A stretch of 64,000 nucleotides of DNA from assembly GCA_002699125.1 (NCBI GenBank), contig PABI01000139.1, forward strand, positions 1 to 64,000, in the 5' to 3' direction. The stretch comes from Anaerolineaceae bacterium (lineage in GTDB: Bacteria; Chloroflexota; Anaerolineae; Promineifilales; Promineifilaceae). Position numbers and translations under genes: made by a program. Numbering within the stretch: position 1 is the stretch's first letter; every line of letters begins with the position of its first letter. Positions 55,931 to 64,000 of the stretch are shown in pieces. The notes under the pieces are model-generated. The model worked only from the letters and a program-made list of their open reading frames with translations, searched no databases and had not been told where the DNA came from.

Positions 55931-56371
55931 ATGGTTTCACCAGATGATGAAATAATGTATTCCAGACGATATTTAAGAATACGAGCCATTTTCGTGTTCA
56001 ATGCTTATATTTTTTTGTTCCTTGCTGCAGGAACCGAAATCATTGATGTTGCTAGTGCATACTTCAATATCACAATATCTCCAAGGGTGGCTCTGTTGAT
56101 CCTTGTCACCATCCAATCGAGTATTTGGATAATTATTGAGTTACATAACAAACCAAATGCCCTTTTTATTATTGCAGGAAGTATCGTTACATATGCTAGT
56201 TTTCTAATCGCTGAAACAGAAATTGGTGAATTCATTTTCTTTGACTCTGCTGCTGGCATGCGAAATCTAAATACGATAATAATTTTTGCTAACGTCATCA
56301 TGGCAGCAGCTTACGCGACCAATAAAGACTTTAATAACAAGTTATCCCAACAACAAAAGTATACTGATTAA
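55931..56371 (+). CDS. Small AT-rich membrane protein of unknown function
   Basis: 146 aa with four hydrophobic stretches (AIFVFNAYIFLFLAAGTEII, VALLILVTIQSSIWIIIEL, ALFIIAGSIVTYASFLI, LNTIIIFANVIMAAAYA). AAAGGAATAACCT precedes the ATG. No family recognised. Base composition is far more AT-rich than neighbours and it holds no ACGGCCGT copy, which suggests recent acquisition. It is 42 bp after the pyrophosphatase stop, possibly cotranscribed by accident. Confidence 0.6.
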   Translation: MVSPDDEIMYSRRYLRIRAIFVFNAYIFLFLAAGTEIIDVASAYFNITISPRVALLILVTIQSSIWIIIELHNKPNALFIIAGSIVTYASFLIAETEIGEFIFFDSAAGMRNLNTIIIFANVIMAAAYATNKDFNNKLSQQQKYTD

Positions 56372-56397
56372 GTTGCGTGCCTAAAGCATTTTGAGTT

Positions 56398-56586
56398 TCA
56401 ATTTTTTGGGGCGGATAGTGATTCTAGCAATTGGCGGGCAATCTCGATGACGGTGATGGGGGCGGTCATCATTTTCTCGAAACGGCCGTCCACAATCACC
56501 ATCGGATCAGCCTGAATCACGGCCTGGCGCAAGCCGGTTAGCTGTGTTTTCATCTTTTCATTTTCCAATCGAGCAATATCAATCAT
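56398..56586 (-). CDS. 62-residue hypothetical protein
   Basis: ATG at 56586 has TAGGAGGAAAAAT upstream, a strong site. The peptide reads MIDIARLENEKMKTQLTGLR at the start and is helical and amphipathic; no family recognised. The frame extends to 56631 but that part is a CGCAGAG repeat. It is downstream of the repeat that separates it from surE. Expression appears likely from the ribosome site, function unknown. Confidence 0.5.
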   Translation of the reverse strand: MIDIARLENEKMKTQLTGLRQAVIQADPMVIVDGRFEKMMTAPITVIEIARQLLESLSAPKN

Positions 56587-56606
56587 ATTTTTCCTCCTAG
56601 AAGAGG

Positions 56607-56640
56607 GACGCAGAGAAGCCACAGAGTTCATAGAGAGAAA
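56607..56640. repeat. CGCAGAG / CCACAGAG repeat
   Basis: Short copy of the CACAGAG family between surE and the 62-residue gene. Confidence 0.55.
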
Positions 56641-56667
56641 AGAGAAATATCAATTGATCTCCATTTG

Positions 56668-57510
56668 CTAGGCAGAAACCGGTTCTACTAGTGGCACATC
56701 GTTTTGGTGGAGCAGCAGCACGTCCTTCGGCTGTTCCTCTTTTAACGACCAGAGCCATTCTTCCAGCAGCGGCATGGCGTGGAAGGCGGTCAGGTCCAGC
56801 TCCAGCGGCGTCACGGACGCGTAGCCGGCAAACAGCGCACCAACATCGGTGCCTTCATGAGGCACGCCGGTGGGCCTGTCGCCGCCAATCCAATAATAAT
56901 CATTGCCGCGTGGATCAGTGCGTTTGTCCAGGCGGTCGCGGTAAACGCGCAATCCTTGCCGCGTCAGGCGAATCCCTTTGAACTGCTCGACTGGCACATG
57001 GGGCACGTTGACGTTGAGAAAGGTGCCCTTTGGCAGCTCATTTTGCAGGGTGGTGCGAACCACGGCTGCCGCCACATCAACCGCCAGCGAGTAGTCCAAT
57101 TCAAAGGTGCTGGTGGAACGGCCGTCCAACGACACCGCTATCCCAGGCACCCCCCAGATAATGCCTTCCATTACGGCCGTTACCGTCCCGGAATAAGTTA
57201 CATCATGTCCCAGGTTGGCCGCTGTATTCACCCCAGAAACCACCAGATCTACTTTATCTTTCAGTAAGCCCATCAACGCCAGGGCGACACAGTCCGACGG
57301 CGCGCCATCGCTGGTGAGCGCTTCGCTGCCGTCGGCCAGCTTCACACGGCGCACGCGCAGGGGGCGGTTCAACGTTTTTACATGGCCCCCGCCGGACCAG
57401 TCGTGATCCGGGGCAACAATGCTTACCTTACCAAACTGACGCATCGCTTCGGCCAAAGCCAGTAAGCCGGGCGCCGTTACGCCATCATCATTTGTTACAA
57501 GAATATGCAT
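56668..57510 (-). CDS. surE: 5'/3'-nucleotidase SurE
   Basis: 280 aa. Removes phosphate from nucleoside monophosphates and short polyphosphate. ILVTNDDGVTAPGLLAL gives the metal-binding DD, VAPDHDWSGGGHVKTLNRPLRV the S-G loop, LTSDGAPSDCVALAL and VSGVNTAANLGHDVTYSGTV the N/G metal site. Met at 57510 matches the family N-terminus and has AAAGGAAAAAAT upstream. C-terminal HAMPLLEEW and a short tail are normal. Confidence 0.95.
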   Translation of the reverse strand: MHILVTNDDGVTAPGLLALAEAMRQFGKVSIVAPDHDWSGGGHVKTLNRPLRVRRVKLADGSEALTSDGAPSDCVALALMGLLKDKVDLVVSGVNTAANLGHDVTYSGTVTAVMEGIIWGVPGIAVSLDGRSTSTFELDYSLAVDVAAAVVRTTLQNELPKGTFLNVNVPHVPVEQFKGIRLTRQGLRVYRDRLDKRTDPRGNDYYWIGGDRPTGVPHEGTDVGALFAGYASVTPLELDLTAFHAMPLLEEWLWSLKEEQPKDVLLLHQNDVPLVEPVSA

Positions 57511-57776
57511 ATTTTTTCCTTTTTTTGTAATCGGCAAAATGGTTTTATAGAAAACCCAAGGTATTAAGGCCGATTACTTGAGTAAAAGCGGGTGAATAAG
57601 GCATTTTAATTTCAAAAACTTTTCCGCTTTTACAATATCGCTATTTTGGGCCAGCGTACCAGGCGGGCATTAAGTTGGCGTCAACAGGGCGTTAAGAGGG
57701 GAATAAGGGTTTGTTAAGGGCCGTTTAACGGCCGTTTTCATTTGACAGGCCACACAAGTTGCAAGAAACTTACGCT
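57511..57776. other. Divergent intergenic region between surE and the WYL regulator
   Basis: 266 bp. Holds an inverted pair GTAAAAGCGG / CCGCTTTTAC (57581-57590 and 57624-57633), a GTTAAGGGCCGTTTAACGGCC palindrome around an ACGGCCGT copy (near 57730), and a TTGACA at about 57743 whose -10 is unclear. A WYL regulator may control its own promoter here, but no operator is proven. Confidence 0.5.
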
Positions 57777-58757
57777 ATGCGTGCAGATCGGTTGATTTCC
57801 CTGTTGATGTTGCTGCAAACAAACGGCCGTATGACCGCCGATGAACTGGCCGACCGGCTGGAAGTGTCCACGCGCACCATTTACCGCGATTTGGATGCGC
57901 TGAGCATCTCCGGCGTGCCGGTTTATGCCGAACGCGGGCCCAATGGCGGCTGCATGTTGATGGAAAGCTACCGCACCAATCTCACCGGACTAAACGAAAA
58001 AGAGGTGCAGGCGCTGTTCATGTTCACCGTGCCGGGGCTGCTGGCCGATTTGGGCGCCGATAAGGCGTCTGAAGCCGCTATGCTCAAGCTGATGGCCTCA
58101 CTGCCCGCACCGTTCCAGCAAGATGCCACCTTTGTGCAGCAGCGGCTGCATTTGGACCCGGCCGCCTGGTTCCAATCTGATGAAGAGGTGCCGTATTTGT
58201 CATTGGTGCAAACGGCCGTGTGGGAAAACAAACGGCTGCGCATGAACTACCGGCGTGGCGATGGCCAATGGGTAAAACGCTTGATCGATCCCTACGGGCT
58301 GGTAGCCAAGGCCAGCATTTGGTACGTGGTGGGCGGAATGTACAACTCGATGATTCAGGTATATCGCGTGTCGCGCATCATGGATGCGGAGTTAACCGGC
58401 AGCCAGTTTGAACGCCCCCAGGATTTTGATCTGGCCAGCTATTGGCAAACGTGGCGCGACCAGTTTGAGGCGCGGCAAAACAGCCTCACCGTTACGTTAC
58501 GCGTGCCGCCCAAAAGCGGCCCACTGCTGGCACTGGTCTTTGGCGAAGGTGTGGTCAATTCCTTACTGGCATCCTCTCCGCCCGAAGATGCCGCCGGGTA
58601 TGCTACCATCTCGCTCACATTTGACGCCATCGAGACCGCCTGCCGCCAACTTTTGGGGTTGGGAACGGCCGTTGAAGTCATCGCCCCCCAAGAACTGCGG
58701 CAAATGCTCTACGAGCAAGCCATTCAGGCCGCGGGCCAATACCGCCCCCATTCGTAA
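57777..58757 (+). CDS. YafY-type transcriptional regulator (HTH and WYL domains)
   Basis: 326 aa. The N-terminal winged helix reads RADRLISLLMLLQTNGRMTADELADRLEVSTRTIYRDLDALSIS, and GVPVYAERGPNGGC is the following beta wing. The WYL domain lies at about residues 140-215 (VWENKRLRMNYRRGDGQWVKRLIDPYGLVAKASIWYVVG), followed by a WCX region to the end. Such regulators bind a ligand or nucleic acid through WYL. The ATG at 57777 is preferred to an upstream TTG. The Shine-Dalgarno is weak (AAGAAA). Target genes are not identified; the next gene is on the same strand. Confidence 0.9.
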   Translation: MRADRLISLLMLLQTNGRMTADELADRLEVSTRTIYRDLDALSISGVPVYAERGPNGGCMLMESYRTNLTGLNEKEVQALFMFTVPGLLADLGADKASEAAMLKLMASLPAPFQQDATFVQQRLHLDPAAWFQSDEEVPYLSLVQTAVWENKRLRMNYRRGDGQWVKRLIDPYGLVAKASIWYVVGGMYNSMIQVYRVSRIMDAELTGSQFERPQDFDLASYWQTWRDQFEARQNSLTVTLRVPPKSGPLLALVFGEGVVNSLLASSPPEDAAGYATISLTFDAIETACRQLLGLGTAVEVIAPQELRQMLYEQAIQAAGQYRPHS

Positions 58758-58888
58758 GATTCAACCAACATTCCCATAAGAAATCTGTAATACTCCTCCA
58801 CTATAGTTTCTCCGTTCAATAAGCAATGCAGATGGCCATAAAGCGTGAAGAGAGACGGCCGTTTGCCCCACTCACAAGGAGACACAGC

Positions 58889-59938
58889 ATGAAAAGCAAA
58901 AAAGTCTTAACCGTTCTTCTGTTACTGCTCGCCGCTATCTTCCCGGCATCAATGACCCTGGCCCAAAATCAGGCTGACGCCGGCAACAGCGGGAAAGTGG
59001 TCGTAGCCAATCGCGCCTCCGGCACGATTTCCGTGATTGATACGCATACAGACGAGCTTCTGGGTACGTACGATCTGCCCGCCGGGGAAAACGATCCGGA
59101 ACCGATGTACGTTGTCTTTACCCGCACCGGCAACCGTGTTTTTGTGGGCGACCGGGCCAATGATCAGGTTGTGGTTTTCCGGGCCAGAGATTTTAGTGTA
59201 GAGACCGTTATCCCCGCCGGAGAAGGTGTTTTCCATATGTGGGCGGACGCCGGCGCTACCCAGCTGTGGGTCAGCAACGATGTTGACAATACGATGACTG
59301 TCATCAATCCGGCCACGCTGGCTGTGGAAGCCACGGTTGATTTACCGGCTGATTTAGTGGCGATGGGTGGCAAACCACATGATGTTATTCTGAGCCCGCA
59401 GGGTGATTACGCCTACGTGACCATGCTTGGTTTTGCCGGCGACCATGATTACCTGGTGCAGTATGATACCCACACCTTTAGCGAAATGAATCGGGCACCC
59501 GTGGGCAAAGACCCACACGTTTCCCTTACTTTCCACAATGAGTTTATCTACGTTCCTGCACAGAACAGCGATCTGGTTTCTGTGTTCAACCGGCACACGC
59601 TGGATTTGGTGGATGAGATTGTTGCGCCCGGGGCGCATGGTGCGGGGATGCCGCTGCATGGGCAGGTGTTTTACACCACCAACCTTACCGGTGGCGGCAC
59701 CGATGGCTTGATTACTATCGACCTGCGCACCAACACAATACTGGGCGCGACGGATACACCGTATGCTGTCCCCCACAACATCGCCCTGACCCCGGCCGCC
59801 GACAAGCTGTATGTCACACACTCCGGCGGCACATCGGACAAGGTAACGGTTTACGAAATTGGCGCTGATGATCTGCCGGTGCTGGTTGGTGAAGTTACCG
59901 TAGAGTTTAATCCGTTTGGTTTGAGCTACGTACCGTAA
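58889..59938 (+). CDS. Exported YncE-like seven-bladed beta-propeller protein
   Basis: 349 aa. ATG at 58889 has AAGGAGACACAGC upstream. Signal peptide KVLTVLLLLLAAIFPASMTLAQ. Repeats of the YVTN type follow (VVVANRASGTISVIDTHTDELLG, RVFVGDRANDQVVVFRARDF, QLWVSNDVDNTMTVINPATL, DYAYVTMLGFAGDHDYLVQYD). Histidines at VFHMWAD, GKPHDVIL, KDPHVSL, HGAGMPLHGQ and VPHNIAL occupy equivalent blade positions, which could form a metal or small-ligand site, as in some surface-layer and nitrous-oxide-reductase-like propellers. It ends in an intrinsic terminator made of two ACGGCCGT copies. Confidence 0.85.
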   Translation: MKSKKVLTVLLLLLAAIFPASMTLAQNQADAGNSGKVVVANRASGTISVIDTHTDELLGTYDLPAGENDPEPMYVVFTRTGNRVFVGDRANDQVVVFRARDFSVETVIPAGEGVFHMWADAGATQLWVSNDVDNTMTVINPATLAVEATVDLPADLVAMGGKPHDVILSPQGDYAYVTMLGFAGDHDYLVQYDTHTFSEMNRAPVGKDPHVSLTFHNEFIYVPAQNSDLVSVFNRHTLDLVDEIVAPGAHGAGMPLHGQVFYTTNLTGGGTDGLITIDLRTNTILGATDTPYAVPHNIALTPAADKLYVTHSGGTSDKVTVYEIGADDLPVLVGEVTVEFNPFGLSYVP

Positions 59939-59972
59939 AGTTCACCAGGCAAAAATTGTATAGTTGATTTTT

Positions 59973-60005
59973 AGACGGCCGTTTCCCGGAACGGCCGTCT
60001 TTTTT
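59973..60005 (+). terminator. Intrinsic terminator built from two ACGGCCGT copies
   Basis: AGACGGCCGTT (59973-59983), loop TCCCGG, AACGGCCGTCT (59990-60000), then a T-run. It is 34 bp after the YncE-like stop. Both arms are copies of the window-wide octamer. Confidence 0.92.
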
Positions 60006-60247
60006 GTCATCCCCGTTTGTTACCCGTCAGCCGCTTATCATTGATTTTGCAGCCGAAACAGCCGTTGACCTGCTATGCTCAGTTTAGCGTTTCTCTTGTT
60101 TGCCATATCCGCCATTTGCAGCTGATTTAACGATACATTTGCGGCAATATCGTATGCTTTCATAGTACTCTAGTACCAGATGTCCAGTGGGATGGGCAAA
60201 CACCCGCAATATTAGCGTTCTCACTCAATGGAAAAAGGAGAAAAGGT
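60006..60247. other. Intergenic region upstream of the gluzincin gene
   Basis: About 240 bp without a gene. TTGCGG, an 18-nt spacer and TAGTAC at about 60141-60170 form only a weak promoter candidate. No repeat of the named families and no small gene seen. Confidence 0.45.
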
Positions 60248-61519
60248 ATGGATACCGTATGGCAAGATCGGTGGCAAGCATTAACCACACAGCTGGCGCA
60301 AATGTCTGCCACGTATCATCAATCCTCAGATCCGGTCAACGTCAGCCTGCACGCACTTACTGAAAGTTTGCTGGCATTTGGCAAAGACCAGTTTAACTTC
60401 TTCTGGGATGGGTTCAAAAACAAACAGCTGCTGCCCTCAATGGTGCTGCCCCGCAAGCACGTGCTGAGGGCCACGTTGGACCAGGTCGCTTTTGACATGG
60501 CCGTCATTCAGCGTATAAGCAGCCAACGATCACAGGCAAAACTGCAAACAGCGCAAGAATTAGCCGACAAATTGGCCCAACGGGCTTTAAATGTTGCTAT
60601 CGAAGGGAAATTGCTGCCCAAGTGCAGTGTGCTGACCTATTGCAACAAATCGGCAAATATCCGAATCATTCCCTATGCGCCGATAGCCCTCATCGGCATT
60701 CCGTTTTCTGCAACAAAGGTAAACAGAGACTTTCTGGCAATTCCGCACGAGGTAGGCCACTATGTTTACCATCACGCGCCGGGGCTGGCGGCCCAGCTGC
60801 ACGACTGCATCCCCCTCTATCCAGACTGGATTAATCATTGGCTCGAAGAGATTTTTGCCGATGTTTATGCCGCCTTTGTTGCCGGTCCGGTGTGCGGACT
60901 CAGCCTGCAAGGGCTACTGCTGGACAATTCTCAGGAAAAATTTGTGGCAGATGATGGCGAGCACCCCCCGGACGCGGTACGGCCGTGTGGCATTACAGAA
61001 GCTTTGCGTCACCTGGGCGACAAACAAGCTGCTGACGGTCTGGAGCAACTGTGGCTAGATCAGCTGGCGACCCGACATTACCCCAATGAGTTCACGCCGT
61101 ATAACAGCACCACAGCGGCCAGTTTCGATCAGGCAAAAGAACTCATTGCCCAAACGGCCGTCCTCTTCCTGGACTGTCTGGAAAATGAATGGGGATTGAC
61201 CCGAACAACACCCCCCTGGACCAGTGGCAACAAGGCAGACGACACACTCTTTGATTCTTTTGACATCTTCTGCGACTCCCTCACCGTGGACCCATATTAC
61301 CTGAAGGTTGAAGGCGAAAACGTCGGTGTTTATAAGCCCGGTAACAGCCTGGAAAATGCACGGCCGTTGGGCAGTACCCAAACCTGGCGAGACTGGATCA
61401 AAAAGGAAAGTCGCCTGCAAAAAGAGGTGCTGCTGCCGGCGCAGGCCTGGAAACCCGTGTTTACCGCCGGTTATTGGCCCATAAAGGGCCCTGAAGGCAA
61501 TTCGGATGGTGGCATCTAA
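60248..61519 (+). CDS. Predicted zinc metalloprotease (gluzincin type) of unknown family
   Basis: 423 aa with no signal peptide. FLAIPHEVGHYVYHHAPG carries an HExxH motif (H167, E168, H171), and WLEEIFADVYAAFVAG about 30 residues later gives ExxxD (E201-D205), the gluzincin third-ligand pattern. The flanking long helices at residues 1-130 have no recognised domain, and the C-terminal 100 residues (PWTSGNKADDTLFDSFDIF) are also unassigned. AAAAAGGAGAAAAGGT precedes the ATG. It is convergent with the NB-ARC regulator. The intact motif suggests an active cytosolic peptidase; substrate unknown. Confidence 0.7.
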   Translation: MDTVWQDRWQALTTQLAQMSATYHQSSDPVNVSLHALTESLLAFGKDQFNFFWDGFKNKQLLPSMVLPRKHVLRATLDQVAFDMAVIQRISSQRSQAKLQTAQELADKLAQRALNVAIEGKLLPKCSVLTYCNKSANIRIIPYAPIALIGIPFSATKVNRDFLAIPHEVGHYVYHHAPGLAAQLHDCIPLYPDWINHWLEEIFADVYAAFVAGPVCGLSLQGLLLDNSQEKFVADDGEHPPDAVRPCGITEALRHLGDKQAADGLEQLWLDQLATRHYPNEFTPYNSTTAASFDQAKELIAQTAVLFLDCLENEWGLTRTTPPWTSGNKADDTLFDSFDIFCDSLTVDPYYLKVEGENVGVYKPGNSLENARPLGSTQTWRDWIKKESRLQKEVLLPAQAWKPVFTAGYWPIKGPEGNSDGGI

Positions 61520-61539
61520 TTGCCCCGCAAGGGGATGCC

Positions 61540-64000
61540 TCAGGTATCGTCAGCGTGAAAACGGCCGTTTATCTTTTCAATCATTTCCTGGTCTTCTAGC
61601 CTTACAGCAATCTCCAAAGCAGCCCGCCATTTTTGAACGGCCGTTTCCTTATCGCCAAAAATTTTATAGAAATCACCCTGGTGAACCAGGCAAAAAGCCA
61701 CGTGTAAATCATCCTTTAGGCGGGTAAATTCAACGAGGCATTCCTCAGCCAAAGGTAATGCCTCTTCATACTTCTCTTCCGACCGTTTAATTAAGCATTG
61801 CAAAAAGCGTACGGCCGTCATCGACTGCCGGTCGCCCATCCGCTCCAGGCTGACATAACTCTCTTCCGCCAGGCGATTTGCTTCATCCAGCCGTCCCAAA
61901 ATGCGGTAAGTAGCGGCAAAGCCCCTTTTAGCCATGGCAATTTCACCTAAATCATCTAGTTCCGTGGCCAGAGCCAGAGATTCTTCGGCATACTGCTGGG
62001 CAACTTCGTTCTGCTTCAGGCCAATCATGATAAACACCAGCAAACGCAACGTTTTGCATCGACCCAACCGGTCGCCAATTTGCTGCTGTTTTTTCGCCGA
62101 CTGCACAGCCAGTTCACTAGCTGTCCCATTGTTTTGTTGGCGATGTCGCAGCCGAGCGAACCGGTATAGTGCAGCAGCAATCCCTTTTTCATCATTTTGG
62201 GACTGGCGCAAAATCAACACCCGGTTCAGACGACGTTCAGCCTCTTCAGGCAGCGTCTGTTCGATGTCCAGACGAGCCAGCTCAAATTCGGCATCGGCGA
62301 TACCAATGCCGTCCTCCAGCTCATCGTAGAGGTCCAATGCTTGCTGGAGCCATTTGCGCGCTTCTACCTGATCGCCTTGTTCCAGGCACGCCTGCCCCCA
62401 CCACAACCAGTTGCGGGCTAACTGTGGTTCATCTTCCAGGCGCACAGCAGCGTGGAAGGCAACTTTGAACGCTTCACGCGCCTGTTCAAAGCGACCGCGG
62501 GCAAACCAGGCGTCTTTGAGAACGGCCGTCAACCGCAGCACCGCCTCCCACTGTTGGGTTGATTCGGCAAACTTTACGGCCGTATCCAAATTGCCCCATT
62601 CTGGTTGAAGCATTTTGTAGCTGCTAGCGTGCGCTTCCGCAAAACCGGAAAAATAAGAAATGTACCGCTCTTTGGCGGCCGGCTCGTCGCCAAGCTTCTC
62701 TTGGGCAAACGTGGCCAGCAAAGCGTGCTGACGGTATCGACGTCGGCCCTCCACCCGCAGCAAAGAGAGCTGCACCAGTTCCTGCAGCCGGTCCTCAATC
62801 ATGAAGATATCGGCCCGGTCGATTTCGGCTATTTCGTTAATCGCTTCCAGCGAAAAGCTGCGCCCGGCAAACAAGCCCAACAGCTCAAACAGGTGGCTCT
62901 GCGTCTCCTCCAGATGCATCCAACTAAGCTCAAACGTTTCCCGAATGCGCTGCTCATCTTCCACCAGGTCCAGCGGTTTTATTTGCTGCGTTAGCTGCAC
63001 CACAAAATCGGCGAGCGAACGGTAAGGACGGTAGGCTAAATAGCTGCCGGCAATGCTAATAGCCAGCGGAAGATTGCCAACAAGTTTGCAAATTTCATTA
63101 ACGGCCGTGGGGTCCGCCTGGACACGCTCTTCATCCACGTAATGCAGCAGCAGGGAACGGCCGCTTTCCGGCGAAAACTGCGCCAGCGGTACTGGCTCAG
63201 CATCTAAACTGTGCACAACCCGGGCCGCCCGGCTGGTAATCAACACGGCACACTTGCCCGACTCCGGCAGCAAATCCCGAACTTTTGAGCCGGCCCACAC
63301 GTCATCCAAAACGAGCAAGGCTTGTTTCTCTGCCAGCAGGCGCTTCACTGCCGCCAGGCGTTCTTCACCGGAATATTGTTGGCTTAAATCGTAGCCATAG
63401 GCCGCTGCCCATTCGGTCGCAATTTCCTCCGGCTGCTCATCGGCGACGTTGGCCCACAGCACACCGTCTGGGAATCGCTCGCGCAGCGTATGTGCCAAAT
63501 GGAGCGCCAGGGTAGTTTTGCCAATGCCGCCCATGCCCACAATGCCAAAACGTGGTGAATTGGAAACGGCCGTCAACGCCTCCTCCAACTGGGCCAAGGG
63601 TTCTGACCGGCCAACAAACAAGGGAGGCAGCAGTGGAGCTAGAAACGGCGTCTCTCTCTCTGGCTCGGGTTCTCGCAGCGGGGGCAGCGGGACAGTGGTC
63701 GGCTTGGTAGCCGACTTCATATCTCGAATGTTGACATACAACTCTTCTGTGGTGGGGGATGGTTCATCAACATCCAGCCACGTTTTGAGCGCCTCGCGAC
63801 ACCGTTCATATTGGGTCAATGCCGCCGCTCGCTGGTCGGTGCTGGCCAGCAGCCACATCAAATGTTGATGGGCAGTTTCGCGCCACGGTGCCTGCGTCAG
63901 CGCACGTTTGGCATAATAGATACCCGATTCATAATCGGCCGTTTCGCGCATCGACCAACGGATGATGGTGTCCAGCGCTTCCCACATCAGATCATCCAGA
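61540..64000 (-). CDS. BTAD / NB-ARC / TPR regulator, 5' end beyond the window
   Basis: At least 815 aa; the frame is open to the window edge, so the start is missing. Residues 1-90 as counted from the last Met at 63987 are a bacterial transcriptional activator (BTAD) helical domain (AKRALTQAPWRETAHQHLMW, ALTQYERCREAL). An NB-ARC ATPase follows: P-loop GIVGMGGIGKTTLALHLA (about 148-165), LLVLDDVW, VLITSRAA and GNLPLAISIAGSYL. From about residue 470 there are TPR repeats (WLWWGQACLEQGDQVEARKWL). This is the SARP/AfsR or LuxR-like STAND architecture; an N-terminal winged helix is expected upstream. It senses a signal through the TPRs and activates transcription in an ATP-dependent way; the target is not evident. 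Confidence 0.88.
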   Translation of the reverse strand, partial: LDDLMWEALDTIIRWSMRETADYESGIYYAKRALTQAPWRETAHQHLMWLLASTDQRAAALTQYERCREALKTWLDVDEPSPTTEELYVNIRDMKSATKPTTVPLPPLREPEPERETPFLAPLLPPLFVGRSEPLAQLEEALTAVSNSPRFGIVGMGGIGKTTLALHLAHTLRERFPDGVLWANVADEQPEEIATEWAAAYGYDLSQQYSGEERLAAVKRLLAEKQALLVLDDVWAGSKVRDLLPESGKCAVLITSRAARVVHSLDAEPVPLAQFSPESGRSLLLHYVDEERVQADPTAVNEICKLVGNLPLAISIAGSYLAYRPYRSLADFVVQLTQQIKPLDLVEDEQRIRETFELSWMHLEETQSHLFELLGLFAGRSFSLEAINEIAEIDRADIFMIEDRLQELVQLSLLRVEGRRRYRQHALLATFAQEKLGDEPAAKERYISYFSGFAEAHASSYKMLQPEWGNLDTAVKFAESTQQWEAVLRLTAVLKDAWFARGRFEQAREAFKVAFHAAVRLEDEPQLARNWLWWGQACLEQGDQVEARKWLQQALDLYDELEDGIGIADAEFELARLDIEQTLPEEAERRLNRVLILRQSQNDEKGIAAALYRFARLRHRQQNNGTASELAVQSAKKQQQIGDRLGRCKTLRLLVFIMIGLKQNEVAQQYAEESLALATELDDLGEIAMAKRGFAATYRILGRLDEANRLAEESYVSLERMGDRQSMTAVRFLQCLIKRSEEKYEEALPLAEECLVEFTRLKDDLHVAFCLVHQGDFYKIFGDKETAVQKWRAALEIAVRLEDQEMIEKINGRFHADDT

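Overview
The window looks like a chromosomal segment of an uncultured member of the Chloroflexota, probably class Anaerolineae or a relative. The evidence is indirect. Two exported proteins end in an FLP[LI]V-x-R tail of a kind I associate with this phylum. Gene ends and loops carry many unrelated palindromic repeat families. The octamer ACGGCCGT occurs about 107 times by eye count, roughly once per 600 bp. No rRNA, tRNA, CRISPR array, transposase or phage gene was found. The gene content (pyruvate:ferredoxin oxidoreductase, pyruvate phosphate dikinase, oxygen-independent HemN) suits an anaerobic or facultative chemo-organotroph that makes its own heme and a decorated cell surface.

Layout. 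0.2-1.7 kb: a small-subunit (homo)aconitase and a homoisocitrate-type dehydrogenase. 1.7-6.0 kb: a minus-strand surface-polysaccharide operon (glycosyltransferase, MazG-like protein, O-antigen ligase-like protein). 6.1-15.3 kb: a minus-strand heme operon transcribed hemH-hemN-hemA-hemC-hemD-hemB-hemE-hemL behind a good promoter; it covers glutamyl-tRNA to protoheme except protoporphyrinogen oxidase. 15.5-22.2 kb: two glycosyltransferases, TatD, a thioesterase, a phosphohexomutase and GDP-mannose 4,6-dehydratase. 22.3-27.1 kb: two large exported proteins with the shared C-terminal tail. 27.5-33.7 kb: a RiPP-like cassette (HPr-kinase-like protein, PqqD, lasso-type B2 protease, asparagine-synthetase-like protein) interrupted by a membrane glycosyltransferase, with no precursor peptide found. 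33.8-36.7 kb: two tandem HlyD-type adaptors without a transporter partner. 36.8-47.2 kb: central carbon and redox genes (DHODH-like protein, PFOR, PPDK), a small Cys-rich protein and an exported propeller protein. 47.5-64 kb: a 36-residue membrane microprotein, an ABC exporter, kynureninase, small membrane proteins, Mn-pyrophosphatase with CBS domains, SurE, a WYL regulator, a YncE-like propeller, an orphan gluzincin, and a BTAD/NB-ARC/TPR regulator that runs off the window end.

The most unusual aspect is the non-coding layer. ACGGCCGT is so abundant that it recalls HIP1 of cyanobacteria or the uptake sequences of Neisseria, and two inverted copies form an intrinsic terminator. Independent palindromic families fill every long gap of the heme operon, supply stop codons for several genes, and are inserted in frame in glycosyltransferases, an asparagine-synthetase-like protein and an adaptor protein. 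Start codons were chosen from visible Shine-Dalgarno sequences and family alignment from memory; no database search was possible.
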